A stretch of DNA of 64,000 bases from contig NZ_SSNW01000007.1 of assembly GCF_004801315.1 (NCBI RefSeq), positions 1-64,000 of the forward strand. The letters are read 5' to 3'. Positions 25,459 through 35,074 of this stretch are shown piece by piece; positions within the stretch are counted from its first letter, which is position 1; every line of letters starts with the position of its first letter. Both the position numbers and the translations under genes were made by a program. Under the pieces are notes generated by a model. It ran no database searches. It was not told where the DNA came from and saw only the letters and a program-made list of their open reading frames with translations. The DNA comes from Deinococcus sp. Arct2-2. Its GTDB lineage: Bacteria; Deinococcota; Deinococci; Deinococcales; Deinococcaceae.

Positions 25459-27504
25459 ATGACCTTTTTTCACAAAAGTCCTTGGGCCGCGCTCGCTTGT
25501 GCGCTGCTGCTCAGCACGGCTTCTGCCCAGACTCAGCCTTGGCGGGCCTGGAGCGACGCCCTCCCCCGCCCGGCCCTAGAAGAAGCGCAAGATAAGGTGG
25601 CCGAGCTGCAAGCCACAGCCTGCGGCGAGTCCGGCAATGCGGGCGCCCTGCTGGCCCAGCTGGAGAATCATCTGGGAAACGCGTCCCCACTCTCCCCGCA
25701 GGCCCTACAGGCGGCGCTGGACAGTGCTGGACTTCAGCCGCCTGCCCAGCGCCCAGTCGCTCTGAGCCTCTCCAGTGCACTGGCCCACGCCCAAGCTTGG
25801 CTGGAGCAGCACGATCCAGCGGGTCTCAAGGCTCTCGCGGCCAGTGAGGACGCCCGCAGCGCGGCCAAAGCCAAGGCCGCCGCGCTGGAAGCTACCCTGC
25901 TGAATAAGCCAAACGCGGCGGCGGCCGCCCTGCTGACGGCCCACCGCCTGGATCCCAAAGACGCCGAAACGTTGGTAAATCTGGGCGGCGCGCTGGTGGT
26001 GCTGGCGCTCCCCAATGAAGCACTGGCCGTGTTGGACGCTGCCAACCAACTCCCCCTTCCCATTGGCGGCGCATTGGGATGGTCGCCTCAGGCCGTCGCC
26101 CTCAACAACCGGGGAGTGGCACTCCTGGATCTGGGTCAGGCTGGCAGCGCAGAACCGCTCTTCCGTCAGGCGCTGCGCCTCACCCCCGATTTGGTGGAGG
26201 CGCGGAGTAACTTGGCCCGGGCACTGGCCTGCACAGGGAAAACGGCAGAGGCCGCAACCCTCCTCCGGGCCAGCGGACGGCGCACCGCCCAACCTACCCC
26301 AGCCACGCCCGGAACCCCCGTGACGCCCACCGGAGTTCCCCCAGCCGAGGTCACTTCGGACGACGATCCGGAAGGCACAGAGGAGACAACTCGGCCTATC
26401 GAATGGGCGTTTGACATCTCACACGGCAAGGGAGTCAATCTGCCCAATCTGAAGTTACCTGGGTCGCCCAAAGAAGCCTTAGAGCTGAACGCCAGCTACG
26501 GTGCCCTGTCGACCACACTGGTGGGACGGGTGCACGGGCTGGCTCAGCAGCAGAGTCAACTCATCTCTTCGCTGGGCGCGCAGCGTTTGGGCGAGCCACC
26601 GCTGGTGCAGCTGCGGCAAGCAGCGCTGGACGCCGCCCTTGTTCAGTCCCGCCGGGAACCCCGAATTCGGTCCCTGTGGACAGCCACCGAGCAAGCCGAC
26701 CGGGAGGTGCAGCGGGTCATTGACGGGTTCAACCAAGAGTTCAGTGGCTTCTATGCCCAGACAGCTGGCCAAGTGGACGCCCTTCCGCGCCTCCAGGCGC
26801 TGTGTATTCCAGCCATGAGTAGCGCGACCAACAGTTGGCGGGCGGCGATGAACCTGTATGCCACCCGCCTAGCCAAAGCCGCCGAAGCCCAGTACCGACT
26901 CGAAACTGGATTGGCCGCCAATTCCAGCGATTCGCAGTGGCACCTGTTCGCCTCGTTGACCGCCGAGCACACCGCAGTCAACAGTTACGCCACCTTGGTC
27001 AACAGCGCGGCGCAGTGGACCGGCTTGGTGACAACCCTAGCCACCGTATGTGTTGAGAGTGAGACGACCTCACTGGTGCAGGAGGTGGCGGGGCCACTCC
27101 ATACGCCGCGCGCCGACCTCTGCTCCGGCACCATGGACCACCTGAGCCTATCGGTGTCGATCAAGGTGGTGCAGATCAGCGTGTCGTGTGACAAGGCCAG
27201 TCTCAAGGTTGCCTCACCCGGCTGGATTGGCGCGTTTGGCAAGGTCGACAAAAGCTTTACGTCCGGTGACGTCACGGTTTCGGCAGGGGCCGAAATCGGG
27301 GCCGAAGTGCCGCTCACCTCAGCGGGCATCAAAGCAGCAGGCGGTTTTTACGTCACCCTCAATGCTGAAGGAGAATTCAAGGACGTCGGCGTCTTGGCTG
27401 AAGCCAAAGCCTCCCTGTCTACTAAAGTTGGGCCCGTCAAAATCGGCTCATCGGTTAAAGGACTCAGTGGGCGCTGGAGCCTCATCGCTGGGTCTTCCCA
27501 CTGA
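25459..27504 (+). CDS. exported TPR-repeat protein, 681 aa
   Basis: Signal peptide at 1-23 (LACALLLSTASA). TPR-like repeats cover about 150-280 (AETLVNLGGALVVLALPNEA; AVALNNRGVALLDLGQAGSA; ARSNLARALACTGKTAEA). Then a Thr/Pro-rich linker, a helical region (about 330-540), and a beta-rich C-terminal domain with a conserved SLSVSIKVVQISVSC strand. It is a full-length paralogue of 15451-17559 with the same domain order. The start is fixed by the -10 spacing and signal peptide; an in-frame ATG at 25390 lies upstream of the promoter and is rejected. Confidence 0.85.
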   Translation: MTFFHKSPWAALACALLLSTASAQTQPWRAWSDALPRPALEEAQDKVAELQATACGESGNAGALLAQLENHLGNASPLSPQALQAALDSAGLQPPAQRPVALSLSSALAHAQAWLEQHDPAGLKALAASEDARSAAKAKAAALEATLLNKPNAAAAALLTAHRLDPKDAETLVNLGGALVVLALPNEALAVLDAANQLPLPIGGALGWSPQAVALNNRGVALLDLGQAGSAEPLFRQALRLTPDLVEARSNLARALACTGKTAEAATLLRASGRRTAQPTPATPGTPVTPTGVPPAEVTSDDDPEGTEETTRPIEWAFDISHGKGVNLPNLKLPGSPKEALELNASYGALSTTLVGRVHGLAQQQSQLISSLGAQRLGEPPLVQLRQAALDAALVQSRREPRIRSLWTATEQADREVQRVIDGFNQEFSGFYAQTAGQVDALPRLQALCIPAMSSATNSWRAAMNLYATRLAKAAEAQYRLETGLAANSSDSQWHLFASLTAEHTAVNSYATLVNSAAQWTGLVTTLATVCVESETTSLVQEVAGPLHTPRADLCSGTMDHLSLSVSIKVVQISVSCDKASLKVASPGWIGAFGKVDKSFTSGDVTVSAGAEIGAEVPLTSAGIKAAGGFYVTLNAEGEFKDVGVLAEAKASLSTKVGPVKIGSSVKGLSGRWSLIAGSSH

Positions 27505-28484
27505 GCTGACAATGGACGTCGCTGTCTATCTGACCTCGTCATGCCGCAGCAGACACCTACTCTCCGCCCAGAACCATCGCGATGGTCAAGCCCGCAGGAC
27601 CCTGCAGCGCATCACAAGATTTCAGGGGACAAAAGAAGCCTGTGCTCAACGTGTCGGCAGATCAAACAGATGAACCCAGGCCACTACGCCTGAGCCAAAA
27701 GGCACGCCACTGATCAAAGGAACCGTGACTCCCTGATGGACGAACTTCAATCCACCCAGCACACAGCAGACGACGAAGGACCTTTAAAACGCCCTGCACG
27801 TTGGAATTTGGCAATTTTGAAACTGCTTCGCCCGCGAGGGACGCGAACATGTCAGCGTGTGAGCAAGAGGATGCAGGTGGCGCAGTAGTCAAAGGCCGAG
27901 CTGGCATGGACGGGACAGGTGAAGGCTCACCACGACGAAGGGAATGGAAAGCAACTTGACCTCCTGATTCAGGATGGTTCGACAAGACTTGTTTCTGAGC
28001 AGACCGTGACTCGTGCAAGGGAAGGACTTTGTTGGCGAATTCACACCCTGTCGTTTTCTAGGGCGGATCGTCGCCGCTCGACATCGAAGAATGTTGGGGT
28101 TGGAGACTGTCGCCTGAATTCGCCAGCAGAATCGGGAAGCACGAAGAGGAGCTGCCCGCTTGTACCAGAGTCTGAAAAGCCGGAAGCGGTAAAGGCCGCA
28201 CATCCACTGTGGAACGGGAAAAGGCCGCGAGGCCCTGCCTAGCGTTACGGAAGGTTCAGTTCAACACATCCTCCGGCGCTGGCATTGCTGCGCCTCACCA
28301 TTCGTGTGTTGAGGCAGCCATTTCAACGGCGATGAAGCTCAACTCCTACGCGGTCAACGGTGTGGTCTCCACTTCCCTCACGGCCCGAGGCACGAGGTCA
28401 CGAGACAATGGATCTCTCGGTCACCAACGGTTGAGTGGCGCAGGGCGAAGTGTATGGGCCTGACCGTGGTGAAGGCTGCCCTGG
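27505..28484. other. gene-poor gap with possible hicA scrap
   Basis: About 980 bp without an intact gene. The only recognisable trace is the HicA-like fragment on the minus strand. Confidence 0.5.
27713..27817 (-). pseudogene. possible hicA toxin remnant
   Basis: The minus-strand translation KLPNSNVQGVLKVLRR, a short insertion, then AGWIEVRPSGSHGSFDQ matches the core of HicA mRNA interferases, including the GSH segment with the catalytic His. There is no clear start, no HicB partner and a diverging end, so it is a degraded piece at most. Confidence 0.4.
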
Positions 28485-28518
28485 AGTCACCCTCCAATCA
28501 CGGTGCTCTGTCTAAGGT
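28485..28518 (+). promoter_or_regulatory. SARP-type promoter, regulator-3 class
   Basis: AGTCACC and AATCACG are separated by CTCC (28485-28502). A 10-bp spacer follows, then -10 TAAGGT (28513-28518). The leader after it (CCAGTTCGGT, then TGACCGAC-AGGAG) is shared with the site at 29499. Confidence 0.9.
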
Positions 28519-28559
28519 GAGTCCAGTTCGGTCTTCACCTGACCGACGAGGAGAAGATG

Positions 28560-29123
28560 ATGAAAAAGCTAATGCTGCTTGGAACTGCTCTGGTGCTGAG
28601 CGTCGGTCAAGGCGCCATCTCAGCACCGACAACGCCCGCTGGCACCCTCAGAAGCTATCCGTATAACCCGAACAAGAACGCCACCGAGGCCACCGATCCC
28701 CGCACGCCCTATTACGGCGAGTGGAAGTGGACCATCACGTTCCGCAATGGAACGGTCGCTTCTGGCCGGATGAGCATTTCCAAGCGGGTGACGCCCAAAC
28801 AAGGCTACGCGAACGCCAGCATCGGCGCCGCCGTCTGGTGTCCCGCTGGAGACGCGTGCCCCTTTGAGAGCGATACAGCCCTGATCGGATCGACGTCCAA
28901 CAACGGAGCGGCCGAACTGATCGTCGAGATGGACGACCCGGCCCCGGACCGATTTATCCGCTTCGTCGGGGTGGACCTGGACGGTGTGGTGGGGAAAGAC
29001 AAAGCTGGACGTCCTACCCTGCAGGGCTCGGGCAACTGGAACTACGACAGCGCTCACGATGTGTTTGTCGACTTCACATTGACCCAGACGAGCACCGTCC
29101 CGCCCGTCAAAGCGCGGCCCTGA
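28560..29123 (+). CDS. exported protein, paralogue of 29577
   Basis: 187 residues with a signal peptide (MKKLMLLGTALVLSVGQGAISA). The mature part begins with SYPYNPNKNATEATDPRTPY then YGEWKWTITFRNG, has paired cysteines in VWCPAGDACPFE, and ends in a beta-rich FVDFTLTQTS. It aligns along its length with the lipoprotein at 29577-30287, including YGEW, GRMSISKRV, ASIGAAVWC, ALIGS and GRPTLQGSGNW. No family was recognised; it is likely a small beta-barrel or sandwich. GAGGAG is best placed for the ATG at 28560 rather than 28557. Confidence 0.8.
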   Translation: MKKLMLLGTALVLSVGQGAISAPTTPAGTLRSYPYNPNKNATEATDPRTPYYGEWKWTITFRNGTVASGRMSISKRVTPKQGYANASIGAAVWCPAGDACPFESDTALIGSTSNNGAAELIVEMDDPAPDRFIRFVGVDLDGVVGKDKAGRPTLQGSGNWNYDSAHDVFVDFTLTQTSTVPPVKARP

Positions 29124-29498
29124 CTCTGGTCCCAGCCCTAATCAGCACGCTGAAGCCGGTCTCGGCGGTTCTCGGCCTGCTGTTGGCCCTCGAACCCGGA
29201 GCGGCGGGTTGTCGCAGCGGTGAGGAACACTCCCTAGGGTGGCGCTTGACCTCGTGCGGTACGCTCCAGATGCAGAGGCAGCCGGCTTAACTACACTGAC
29301 ACGACACCCCAACTCATGCAGCGTTATGGTGACCCGTTCCCAATACACGCTGGTCGACCTCATCACCACGGAGACCTCTGCTCCAGAAGTGAACTTCCCC
29401 ATCCGACAAGTTGCTCATGTCCCTAGACGGTGTGAGGAACCCTGTGGACCGTCTCCAGGACTTGGCTCAATACATAAAGTCATAACGCATCAGTTCAG
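29124..29498. other. intergenic, no gene seen
   Basis: About 375 bp between the two paralogues. No coding frame was recognised. Confidence 0.4.
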
Positions 29499-29532
29499 TG
29501 TCACGCCCCAATCACTGGGTCTTTTCTAAGGT
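29499..29532 (+). promoter_or_regulatory. SARP-type promoter, regulator-3 class
   Basis: TGTCACG and AATCACT are separated by CCCC (29499-29516). A 10-bp spacer follows, then -10 TAAGGT (29527-29532). Confidence 0.9.
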
Positions 29533-29576
29533 CACGCCAGTTCGGTACCACCTACGTGACCGACCAGGAGGAAGGT

Positions 29577-30287
29577 ATGAAAAAGCTCGTGTTGATCTGC
29601 GTTCCACTTGTTCTGAGCGGCTGCGGGGTCGGCAGTCAGTCTCCCGCGACCACGCCCCCTGATGGGACGACGGGAGGCTCGTCGGGCGGAGGTACGCAGA
29701 GCTATCCCTATAACCCAAACATGAATGCATCCGAAGACGCTGACATCCGGACGCCGTACTACGGCGAGTGGGTGTGGGGCATGGCGTTTCCTGATGGCAG
29801 CGTGAGCGTGGGCCGAATGAGCATCGCTAGGCGAGTGAGTCCACTCGCTGGGATGACGAATGCCAGCGCTGGGGCCGCCGTCTGGTGCGTGTCAAAAGAC
29901 GAGTGTCCCTACGAACGCGAAATCGGTCTGATAGGAACGAAGACTACCACTGGCAAAAGCGAGCTGTTCGCCGGAATGTATCCTGATCAGGCGTATCAGT
30001 GGGCCAGATTCATCGGCCTGGATGCAGACGGCCTTGTGGGCACCGAAATCAATGGCCAGCCGACCCTGGTAGGCACCGGCAGCTGGCAATACTATATGGG
30101 CAGCCCCAGCACAACGGTCGGGTTCGCAATGACCCAGAGGAGCACCAATCCCCCAGTCAAAGCAGTGAGCGTGGGGCCGTCGCCAGCCCTCACCAGCAAG
30201 CCAGAGATCAGTGGGGCAAACCTCCGAGCTCTAGCGCCCTCAGAACTGAGAGAACGGGCCATTGCGGCGGTGAATAAAGCTTTCTAG
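29577..30287 (+). CDS. lipoprotein, paralogue of 28560
   Basis: 236 residues. Lipobox LSGC gives Cys16, then a Ser/Thr/Gly-rich tether. The domain YPYNPNMNASEDADIRTPY then YGEWVWGMAFPDG, the cysteines in VWCVSKDECPYE and the C-terminal strand GFAMTQRSTNPPVKA match the neighbour at 28560. The C-terminal 40 residues are extra (ALTSKPEISGANLRALAPSE). So the pair consists of one soluble and one membrane-anchored version of the same domain, each under the same promoter type. AGGAGG lies 6 nt before the ATG. Confidence 0.8.
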   Translation: MKKLVLICVPLVLSGCGVGSQSPATTPPDGTTGGSSGGGTQSYPYNPNMNASEDADIRTPYYGEWVWGMAFPDGSVSVGRMSIARRVSPLAGMTNASAGAAVWCVSKDECPYEREIGLIGTKTTTGKSELFAGMYPDQAYQWARFIGLDADGLVGTEINGQPTLVGTGSWQYYMGSPSTTVGFAMTQRSTNPPVKAVSVGPSPALTSKPEISGANLRALAPSELRERAIAAVNKAF

Positions 30288-30625
30288 CCTGGTGGATTGT
30301 GTTGCCTTAACCGACTTTTCTAAAACCTAAGGTTGATCTCGCGCCTGACGTCGGTTGAGCTGGTGGGAGTGCAGAGCTGCAGGAGTGCATCAAGCAGTGT
30401 ACATGACCTGTAAGTGATCAATCTCACCAAGGCTTGTCATCTCTCAGATGACAGTTGCACCGCCCCGAAATAGATCTGTGTGGATGCCCTCTGAAACGTC
30501 ATATTCAGTCAGAATCCGAGGGTGAAGAGCCAATAACCCTGGATCGCTTGCTGGATGCTGCTTACCTTGAATTGGTGGTAGTGCGGCTTGGGTCAGTTGC
30601 GGCGGGTCAGTTGATCCTGACCCCG
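30288..30625. other. intergenic, no gene seen
   Basis: About 340 bp between convergent genes. It has an IS6-terminus-like ATTGTGTTGCCTTAAC at about 30297 and no coding frame. Confidence 0.4.
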
Positions 30626-33600
30626 TTAGGGGAGCACCACGGCTGCCAATTCGGGCTGATCTTCCAAGTCCACCCGGGCCAGCGCCACTGCTTCGGCCAC
30701 ACTCAATTGACGGCCCTGAACGCGCAGAGACTCGAACTCGACTTCCCCCAAGGCGGCCATCAGAAGGCTGCGGGTCTGATCCGGCGGCAGTGGGCCTTCG
30801 TCCCAGCCAGGCGTATTGATGGTCTCCCGCAGCGCTTCAGAGGCGCCAAACAGTTGCGCCACAATCGGCAGGTTCTGACGCTGTACGTGGATCAGGGTAT
30901 AGCCTTCCATTACCATGGCCAGACCATTCTTGTACCCGATAGCGTGGGCGTGCCGGTAAGCCTGCGCGAGTTGGCGGGCGGCACTCAGATGCGCTCCGCC
31001 CAGAATCTGGGCCACCGCGATCACAGCGTGGCCGTGCAGCGCATTCAGGTGATCGTCCACTGGCTCGGCCAGCGCCAGCACGCGCCCGTACCACTGGGCC
31101 ATCCCGTCCGGATCACGCGCTGCCATTGATAAGAAACCGCAGGCGCTGTAAGCCAGGCTCCGTGCAAAGCTGCTGGCCCTCTGCGCCCGGTTCACGTTCG
31201 GTTCCGCCAGAGTGTGTGCGCTCTTCCCCTCGCCCAGTTGAACCAAGGCCAACACCAGAAACACGCTGCTCAGCACGTCCCCCTCGTCGTCTCCAACGGC
31301 CTGAAAAGCTTCCCGCGATTTCCAGAGTGCGTCACGCGCGCTTATTCGTTCATGCAGCCACAGCTGCATCAGGCCCAGGGTGCCCTGGGCCTGAGCCTGC
31401 CCTAGCACACTGAGCGCGGCGGCCTGTGGGTGGGCCAGCAGGGCAGTCATCAAGGCGCGGCCTTCCAGCATTTGCGCGGTAATCCACCAATACGGCGAAA
31501 GATTCCAACCCAACTCCGCTGCATCATTCAAACGCCCCGCGGCGAGGAGGTCGGACATGACGGCGTGAAAGTTGCCTGTTTCGGCCTCTATCTCCTCTAC
31601 CCAGCGGGCCTGAGCAGGAGAACTGAGCCCCAGGCGTGCCCGGTGGGCGAGAGCGATAAAGTAGGCCGCTTGGCGCTGCCGTACTCCATCAGCTTCCCCC
31701 GAGACAGCCAGCTCCTCTGCGGCGTATTCGCGGATGGTGGACAGCATGGCGTAACGCGTGTTTTCCCCCCCAGTGTCCTCCAAGCGCACCAAGCAGTGGT
31801 CGATCAGGGTACTCAGGTGCTCTAGGACGTCATCCCGCTTGTCCTCGTCCGTCAGCGCTTCAGCGGCCTCCAATGTCCAGCCTGCAGGAAAGACAGACAG
31901 CTGCCGGAAGAGGCGTCGCGCGGCGGCGGACAGCAGATCGTCGCTCCAAGCGATGGCGGCACGCAAGGTCTGCTGGCGTTCGGGCAGGTCACGCGCTCCT
32001 TGGGAAAGCAGGGGCAAGGCGTGTTCCAGACGGGCCAGCAGCGTTGACGGCGACAGCACCCGCAGCCGTGCGGCGGCCAGTTCCAGCGCGAGTGGGAGGC
32101 CGTCAAGACGCCGCACGACGCCGCTCAGGGCCGCGTGGTTGTCTGCCGTTAAGGAGAAGTCGGGGCGCACGTCGCGTGCCCGCGCGACCAGCAGCGCCAC
32201 GCCGGGATTGCCGACCTCAGCCCCCGGCTCGGGCAAGGGCAGCGGTGCGAGGGGCAGCAGGCGCTCTCCGGAGACCCGCAACGGTGCCCGGCTGGTCACC
32301 AACACCCTGAGCTCGGGCAGGTCAGCCAGCAATGCAGCTACGTCTGGGGCAGCCAACAGCACCTGTTCGAAGTTGTCGAGAATGAGCAGCATGCGCCGCC
32401 TCCGTAAAAAGGCCAGCAGCGAGTCGTGTAGCCCCAGCCCCCCGTCGCTGATGTTCAGGGCACGGGCTACCTGCCCGAGCACCTGCTCCGCGTCGGCCAC
32501 CCCCGCAAGCGGCACAAAGACCACGCCGTCTGAGAACTCACCTGCGCCTGCGTGGGCTGCTTCCAGAGCAAGCCGAGTTTTGCCGATGCCGCCCGTGCCC
32601 AGCAGCGTGACGAGCGGGGCACCGCTGCCCAGCGCACCGTGCAGCGCCCGTAAGTCGGCGTCGCGCCCGAAGAAGCCCTCCTTGACAGTGGGTAACCGGA
32701 AGGAGAACGTCGTCCCGGGCCCAGTAGCGGTGGGCGCGCCCACTTCACGCTCGATGACCACCCGTTGAAGGCGGTAACGCTCCGCTTCCTCCGGCAGGAA
32801 GCGGGCACGGGACTGGCGCTCAGCGGCCAATAAATTGGGGATCGCCTCAGCGGGATTTCCGGCTTCCAACCAGTGCTGGGCGGTGCGGGCCGGGCTGGCC
32901 CCCGCCCGCTCGAGGGCGCGCGCGGCATTGCGGTGCAGCAGTGGGCCCAGCGAGGTGGGAATGCCCTGCAGCACTGCCTCAGAGACCAGGTCATGCCCGA
33001 AGCCGTTGCCACGCATGATCTGTGCCGCCTCCAATTCGCTCCAGGCGGCGGCCACATCAAGCACAGGCGCGCCCAGCACCTCCGCCACCAGGGTAACGTC
33101 AAAGTCCCGGCCTAAGGTCGCAGCGGCGCGGGCGGCCTGAAGCGCCGAAGTACCCAGCAGCGCGAGGCGTTGTTCGATCAATTGCCAGACCTTGTCCGGC
33201 AGGGGCAGTTGCTCTGGCAGGCCGCCTTGCAATTGACCAGTTTGGATCAGCAGCTTCACGGTCTCGAGCAGGAACAGGGGATTCCCGCCCGTGTGCCGGA
33301 TCAGGCGCTCGCGACTCGGTGCGTCGTCCGGCACACCGACCTCGTTCATCAGGTCGTGGAGGCCCACTGCCGGCAGCGGTTCCAGGTCAATGAGAACGGC
33401 CATGCCCTGCGCCACAAATTCCAGAATTCGCGCTTCGCTCTCCGGCGCGACTTCGCCCCGGCGGTAGGTGACCGTGGGATGGGGCATCTTACCCGACACG
33501 CCCGCTGGCGGCGGCGTAAACCACATATAGGGAGCGTCAGCATTGGATACGTCATCGTAAAACTGCCAGTCATCGATCAGCAGGGTGGGGAGGTGCCCGA

Positions 33601-34741
33601 TGCGCTCGATGAAGAAGACCTGCATCGCTTGACGCAGCCGCAGCAAGTCCTCTTGACTCTGCATAGACGGCAAGGGCCCGCTCGCCCCGGCCAGTTCAGG
33701 CACGATGCGTGACAGTTCCCGGCGTACCCAAGGCTGTAAGGGGACGTCTGGGTACCGCGCCAGAACGGTGCGGGCATTGCGGGCGGTCGCCGCAAAGGGA
33801 ATCTGCGTATCCCCAGGCCGCCCGCTGAGGGTGATGCACTCCCCCTTGCTGCCCACAAAGTCGGCGGCAAGGCGGGTCTTGCCACTGCCCGGCTCACCGC
33901 GCAGGTAGATCCACTGCCCCCGCGCCCAAGCGTCTTCCATCAGTGCCCACTCGCGCCCGCGACCCACCAAGGTGGGCGGGCGCAACACGGCGAGCGGCAG
34001 TTCTGGCTTCGTTTCGCCGGGCACGGCGGCAGCTACCTCACCTCGGTCGATCTCCTGGGCCAAACGGACGGTTTCTGGGAGAGGCTGGGCACCGAATTCG
34101 CGCGCCAACACCTCCCGGCATTTCTGGTAGGCCCGCAGGGCCGCCGGGCGATCACCGCGTAAATACTGCAGCCTCATCAGGCGGCGCCAAGCGTCCTCGG
34201 AAACCGGGTCGAGGGCCAACAGCTGGCGCACCCACTTCTGGGCCGCGTCGTACTCCCCTGCCCGCTCCAACCGGGTACTTTCTGCCCGCAAGGCCTCGCT
34301 CCGCCATTCTGACCAGCGCTCACGTTCAGCCAACACCCAGTCATCCAGGTCGGGGCAGTCGTCGTAGCTGAGGCCCTGCAGGAGGTCACCCTCAAAGGCG
34401 AGCAGCTCCGCATACCGGCCCTGAGCGTACAGCGTGCGCGCGGTCAAAGCGTCCACCTGCAGCCCACTGGGCAGCTCCACAGGGTCAGCCATACCAGCTT
34501 GTCCCAGCTCCGCCGTTGTTCGTAGGCGGCGCAGCAGTTGGGAGAGGTTGTTGCGTGCAGTTGCCTCCAGCGAGTCAGGCCACAGCAGGCCTGCCAGCCG
34601 GGAGCGGTAGGTTGGGCCTTCCAGCGTCAGGTAAGCTAGACAGGCGGCAAGCTTGCGTTCCAGCCGCCAGTCTGGCCGCCCCGGGCCACTCAGGCGAGGC
34701 TCGCCAAGCATCCGGTAGACCCATGCCGGGGAGCTGTTCAT
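30626..34741 (-). CDS. SARP/BTAD-type regulator with two ATPase domains and TPR (regulator 3)
   Basis: 1371 residues, the largest protein in the window. Winged helix at 1-100 (LAACLAYLTLEG, LLWPDSLEATARNNLSQLLRR) and BTAD at 100-235 (LLALDPVSEDAWRRLMRLQY). First ATPase has Walker A GEPGSGKT at 282-289 and the family motif TGGNPLFLLET. A second, NB-ARC/STAND-type ATPase begins near 690 with Walker A GTGGIGKT at 715-722, Walker B LLILDNFE at 785-792, VLVTSRAPL sensor 1 and GLPLALELAAARL. The C-terminus (about 1030-1371) is TPR-like. Its first 680 residues align with regulators 1 and 2, while the second ATPase resembles those of large LuxR/AfsR-like activators. It looks like a fusion of two signalling ATPases. 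Confidence 0.9.
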   Translation of the reverse strand: MNSSPAWVYRMLGEPRLSGPGRPDWRLERKLAACLAYLTLEGPTYRSRLAGLLWPDSLEATARNNLSQLLRRLRTTAELGQAGMADPVELPSGLQVDALTARTLYAQGRYAELLAFEGDLLQGLSYDDCPDLDDWVLAERERWSEWRSEALRAESTRLERAGEYDAAQKWVRQLLALDPVSEDAWRRLMRLQYLRGDRPAALRAYQKCREVLAREFGAQPLPETVRLAQEIDRGEVAAAVPGETKPELPLAVLRPPTLVGRGREWALMEDAWARGQWIYLRGEPGSGKTRLAADFVGSKGECITLSGRPGDTQIPFAATARNARTVLARYPDVPLQPWVRRELSRIVPELAGASGPLPSMQSQEDLLRLRQAMQVFFIERIGHLPTLLIDDWQFYDDVSNADAPYMWFTPPPAGVSGKMPHPTVTYRRGEVAPESEARILEFVAQGMAVLIDLEPLPAVGLHDLMNEVGVPDDAPSRERLIRHTGGNPLFLLETVKLLIQTGQLQGGLPEQLPLPDKVWQLIEQRLALLGTSALQAARAAATLGRDFDVTLVAEVLGAPVLDVAAAWSELEAAQIMRGNGFGHDLVSEAVLQGIPTSLGPLLHRNAARALERAGASPARTAQHWLEAGNPAEAIPNLLAAERQSRARFLPEEAERYRLQRVVIEREVGAPTATGPGTTFSFRLPTVKEGFFGRDADLRALHGALGSGAPLVTLLGTGGIGKTRLALEAAHAGAGEFSDGVVFVPLAGVADAEQVLGQVARALNISDGGLGLHDSLLAFLRRRRMLLILDNFEQVLLAAPDVAALLADLPELRVLVTSRAPLRVSGERLLPLAPLPLPEPGAEVGNPGVALLVARARDVRPDFSLTADNHAALSGVVRRLDGLPLALELAAARLRVLSPSTLLARLEHALPLLSQGARDLPERQQTLRAAIAWSDDLLSAAARRLFRQLSVFPAGWTLEAAEALTDEDKRDDVLEHLSTLIDHCLVRLEDTGGENTRYAMLSTIREYAAEELAVSGEADGVRQRQAAYFIALAHRARLGLSSPAQARWVEEIEAETGNFHAVMSDLLAAGRLNDAAELGWNLSPYWWITAQMLEGRALMTALLAHPQAAALSVLGQAQAQGTLGLMQLWLHERISARDALWKSREAFQAVGDDEGDVLSSVFLVLALVQLGEGKSAHTLAEPNVNRAQRASSFARSLAYSACGFLSMAARDPDGMAQWYGRVLALAEPVDDHLNALHGHAVIAVAQILGGAHLSAARQLAQAYRHAHAIGYKNGLAMVMEGYTLIHVQRQNLPIVAQLFGASEALRETINTPGWDEGPLPPDQTRSLLMAALGEVEFESLRVQGRQLSVAEAVALARVDLEDQPELAAVVLP

Positions 34742-34803
34742 GAGGCTTTCATCATAGGGCAGGGGCAGCTCGGATGCTAGACCGATGCCTTCTCTGTCGG
34801 TGC

Positions 34804-34837
34804 TGTCACGCGCCAGTCACGGAGCCTGTCCTACCGT
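34804..34837 (+). promoter_or_regulatory. SARP-type promoter, regulator-3 class
   Basis: TGTCACG and AGTCACG are separated by CGCC (34804-34821). A 10-bp spacer follows, then -10 TACCGT (34832-34837). It lies in the divergent region between regulator 3 and the small gene at 34865. Confidence 0.9.
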
Positions 34838-34864
34838 GTGGGCAAGATCTGAGGAGAACCCACC

Positions 34865-35074
34865 ATGCCCGAACCACTCGCCCCACTTCGCCCAGCGTTA
34901 GAACATGCCGTCTATCTAGTGCGCATCTGGCATGAACCCGGTGATACCCAGCCGGTCTGGCGTGCGTCGGTTGTGGCTCCACACGGAACAGAGCGCCGGT
35001 ACTTTGCCCACCCAGAGGTGTTGTTGGCGTACCTGCGAGCGCAGGTTCTTGGGGAAGCCCCTCAGGAGCGGTAA
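34865..35074 (+). CDS. small hypothetical protein (VLRVWNEPG family)
   Basis: A 69-residue soluble protein and paralogue of 11227-11445 (shared VYLVRIWHEPGD, WRASVV, ERRYFAHPE, LLAYLRA). A Shine-Dalgarno GAGGAG precedes the ATG. It is divergent from regulator 3 and separated from it by the SARP-type site. One small protein per module beside or near its regulator suggests a conserved component of the system. Confidence 0.75.
   Translation: MPEPLAPLRPALEHAVYLVRIWHEPGDTQPVWRASVVAPHGTERRYFAHPEVLLAYLRAQVLGEAPQER

Noticed and set aside
27700..28020. hicBA toxin-antitoxin pair
   Set aside because: Only a HicA-like core is visible; no start codon, no HicB and no operator.
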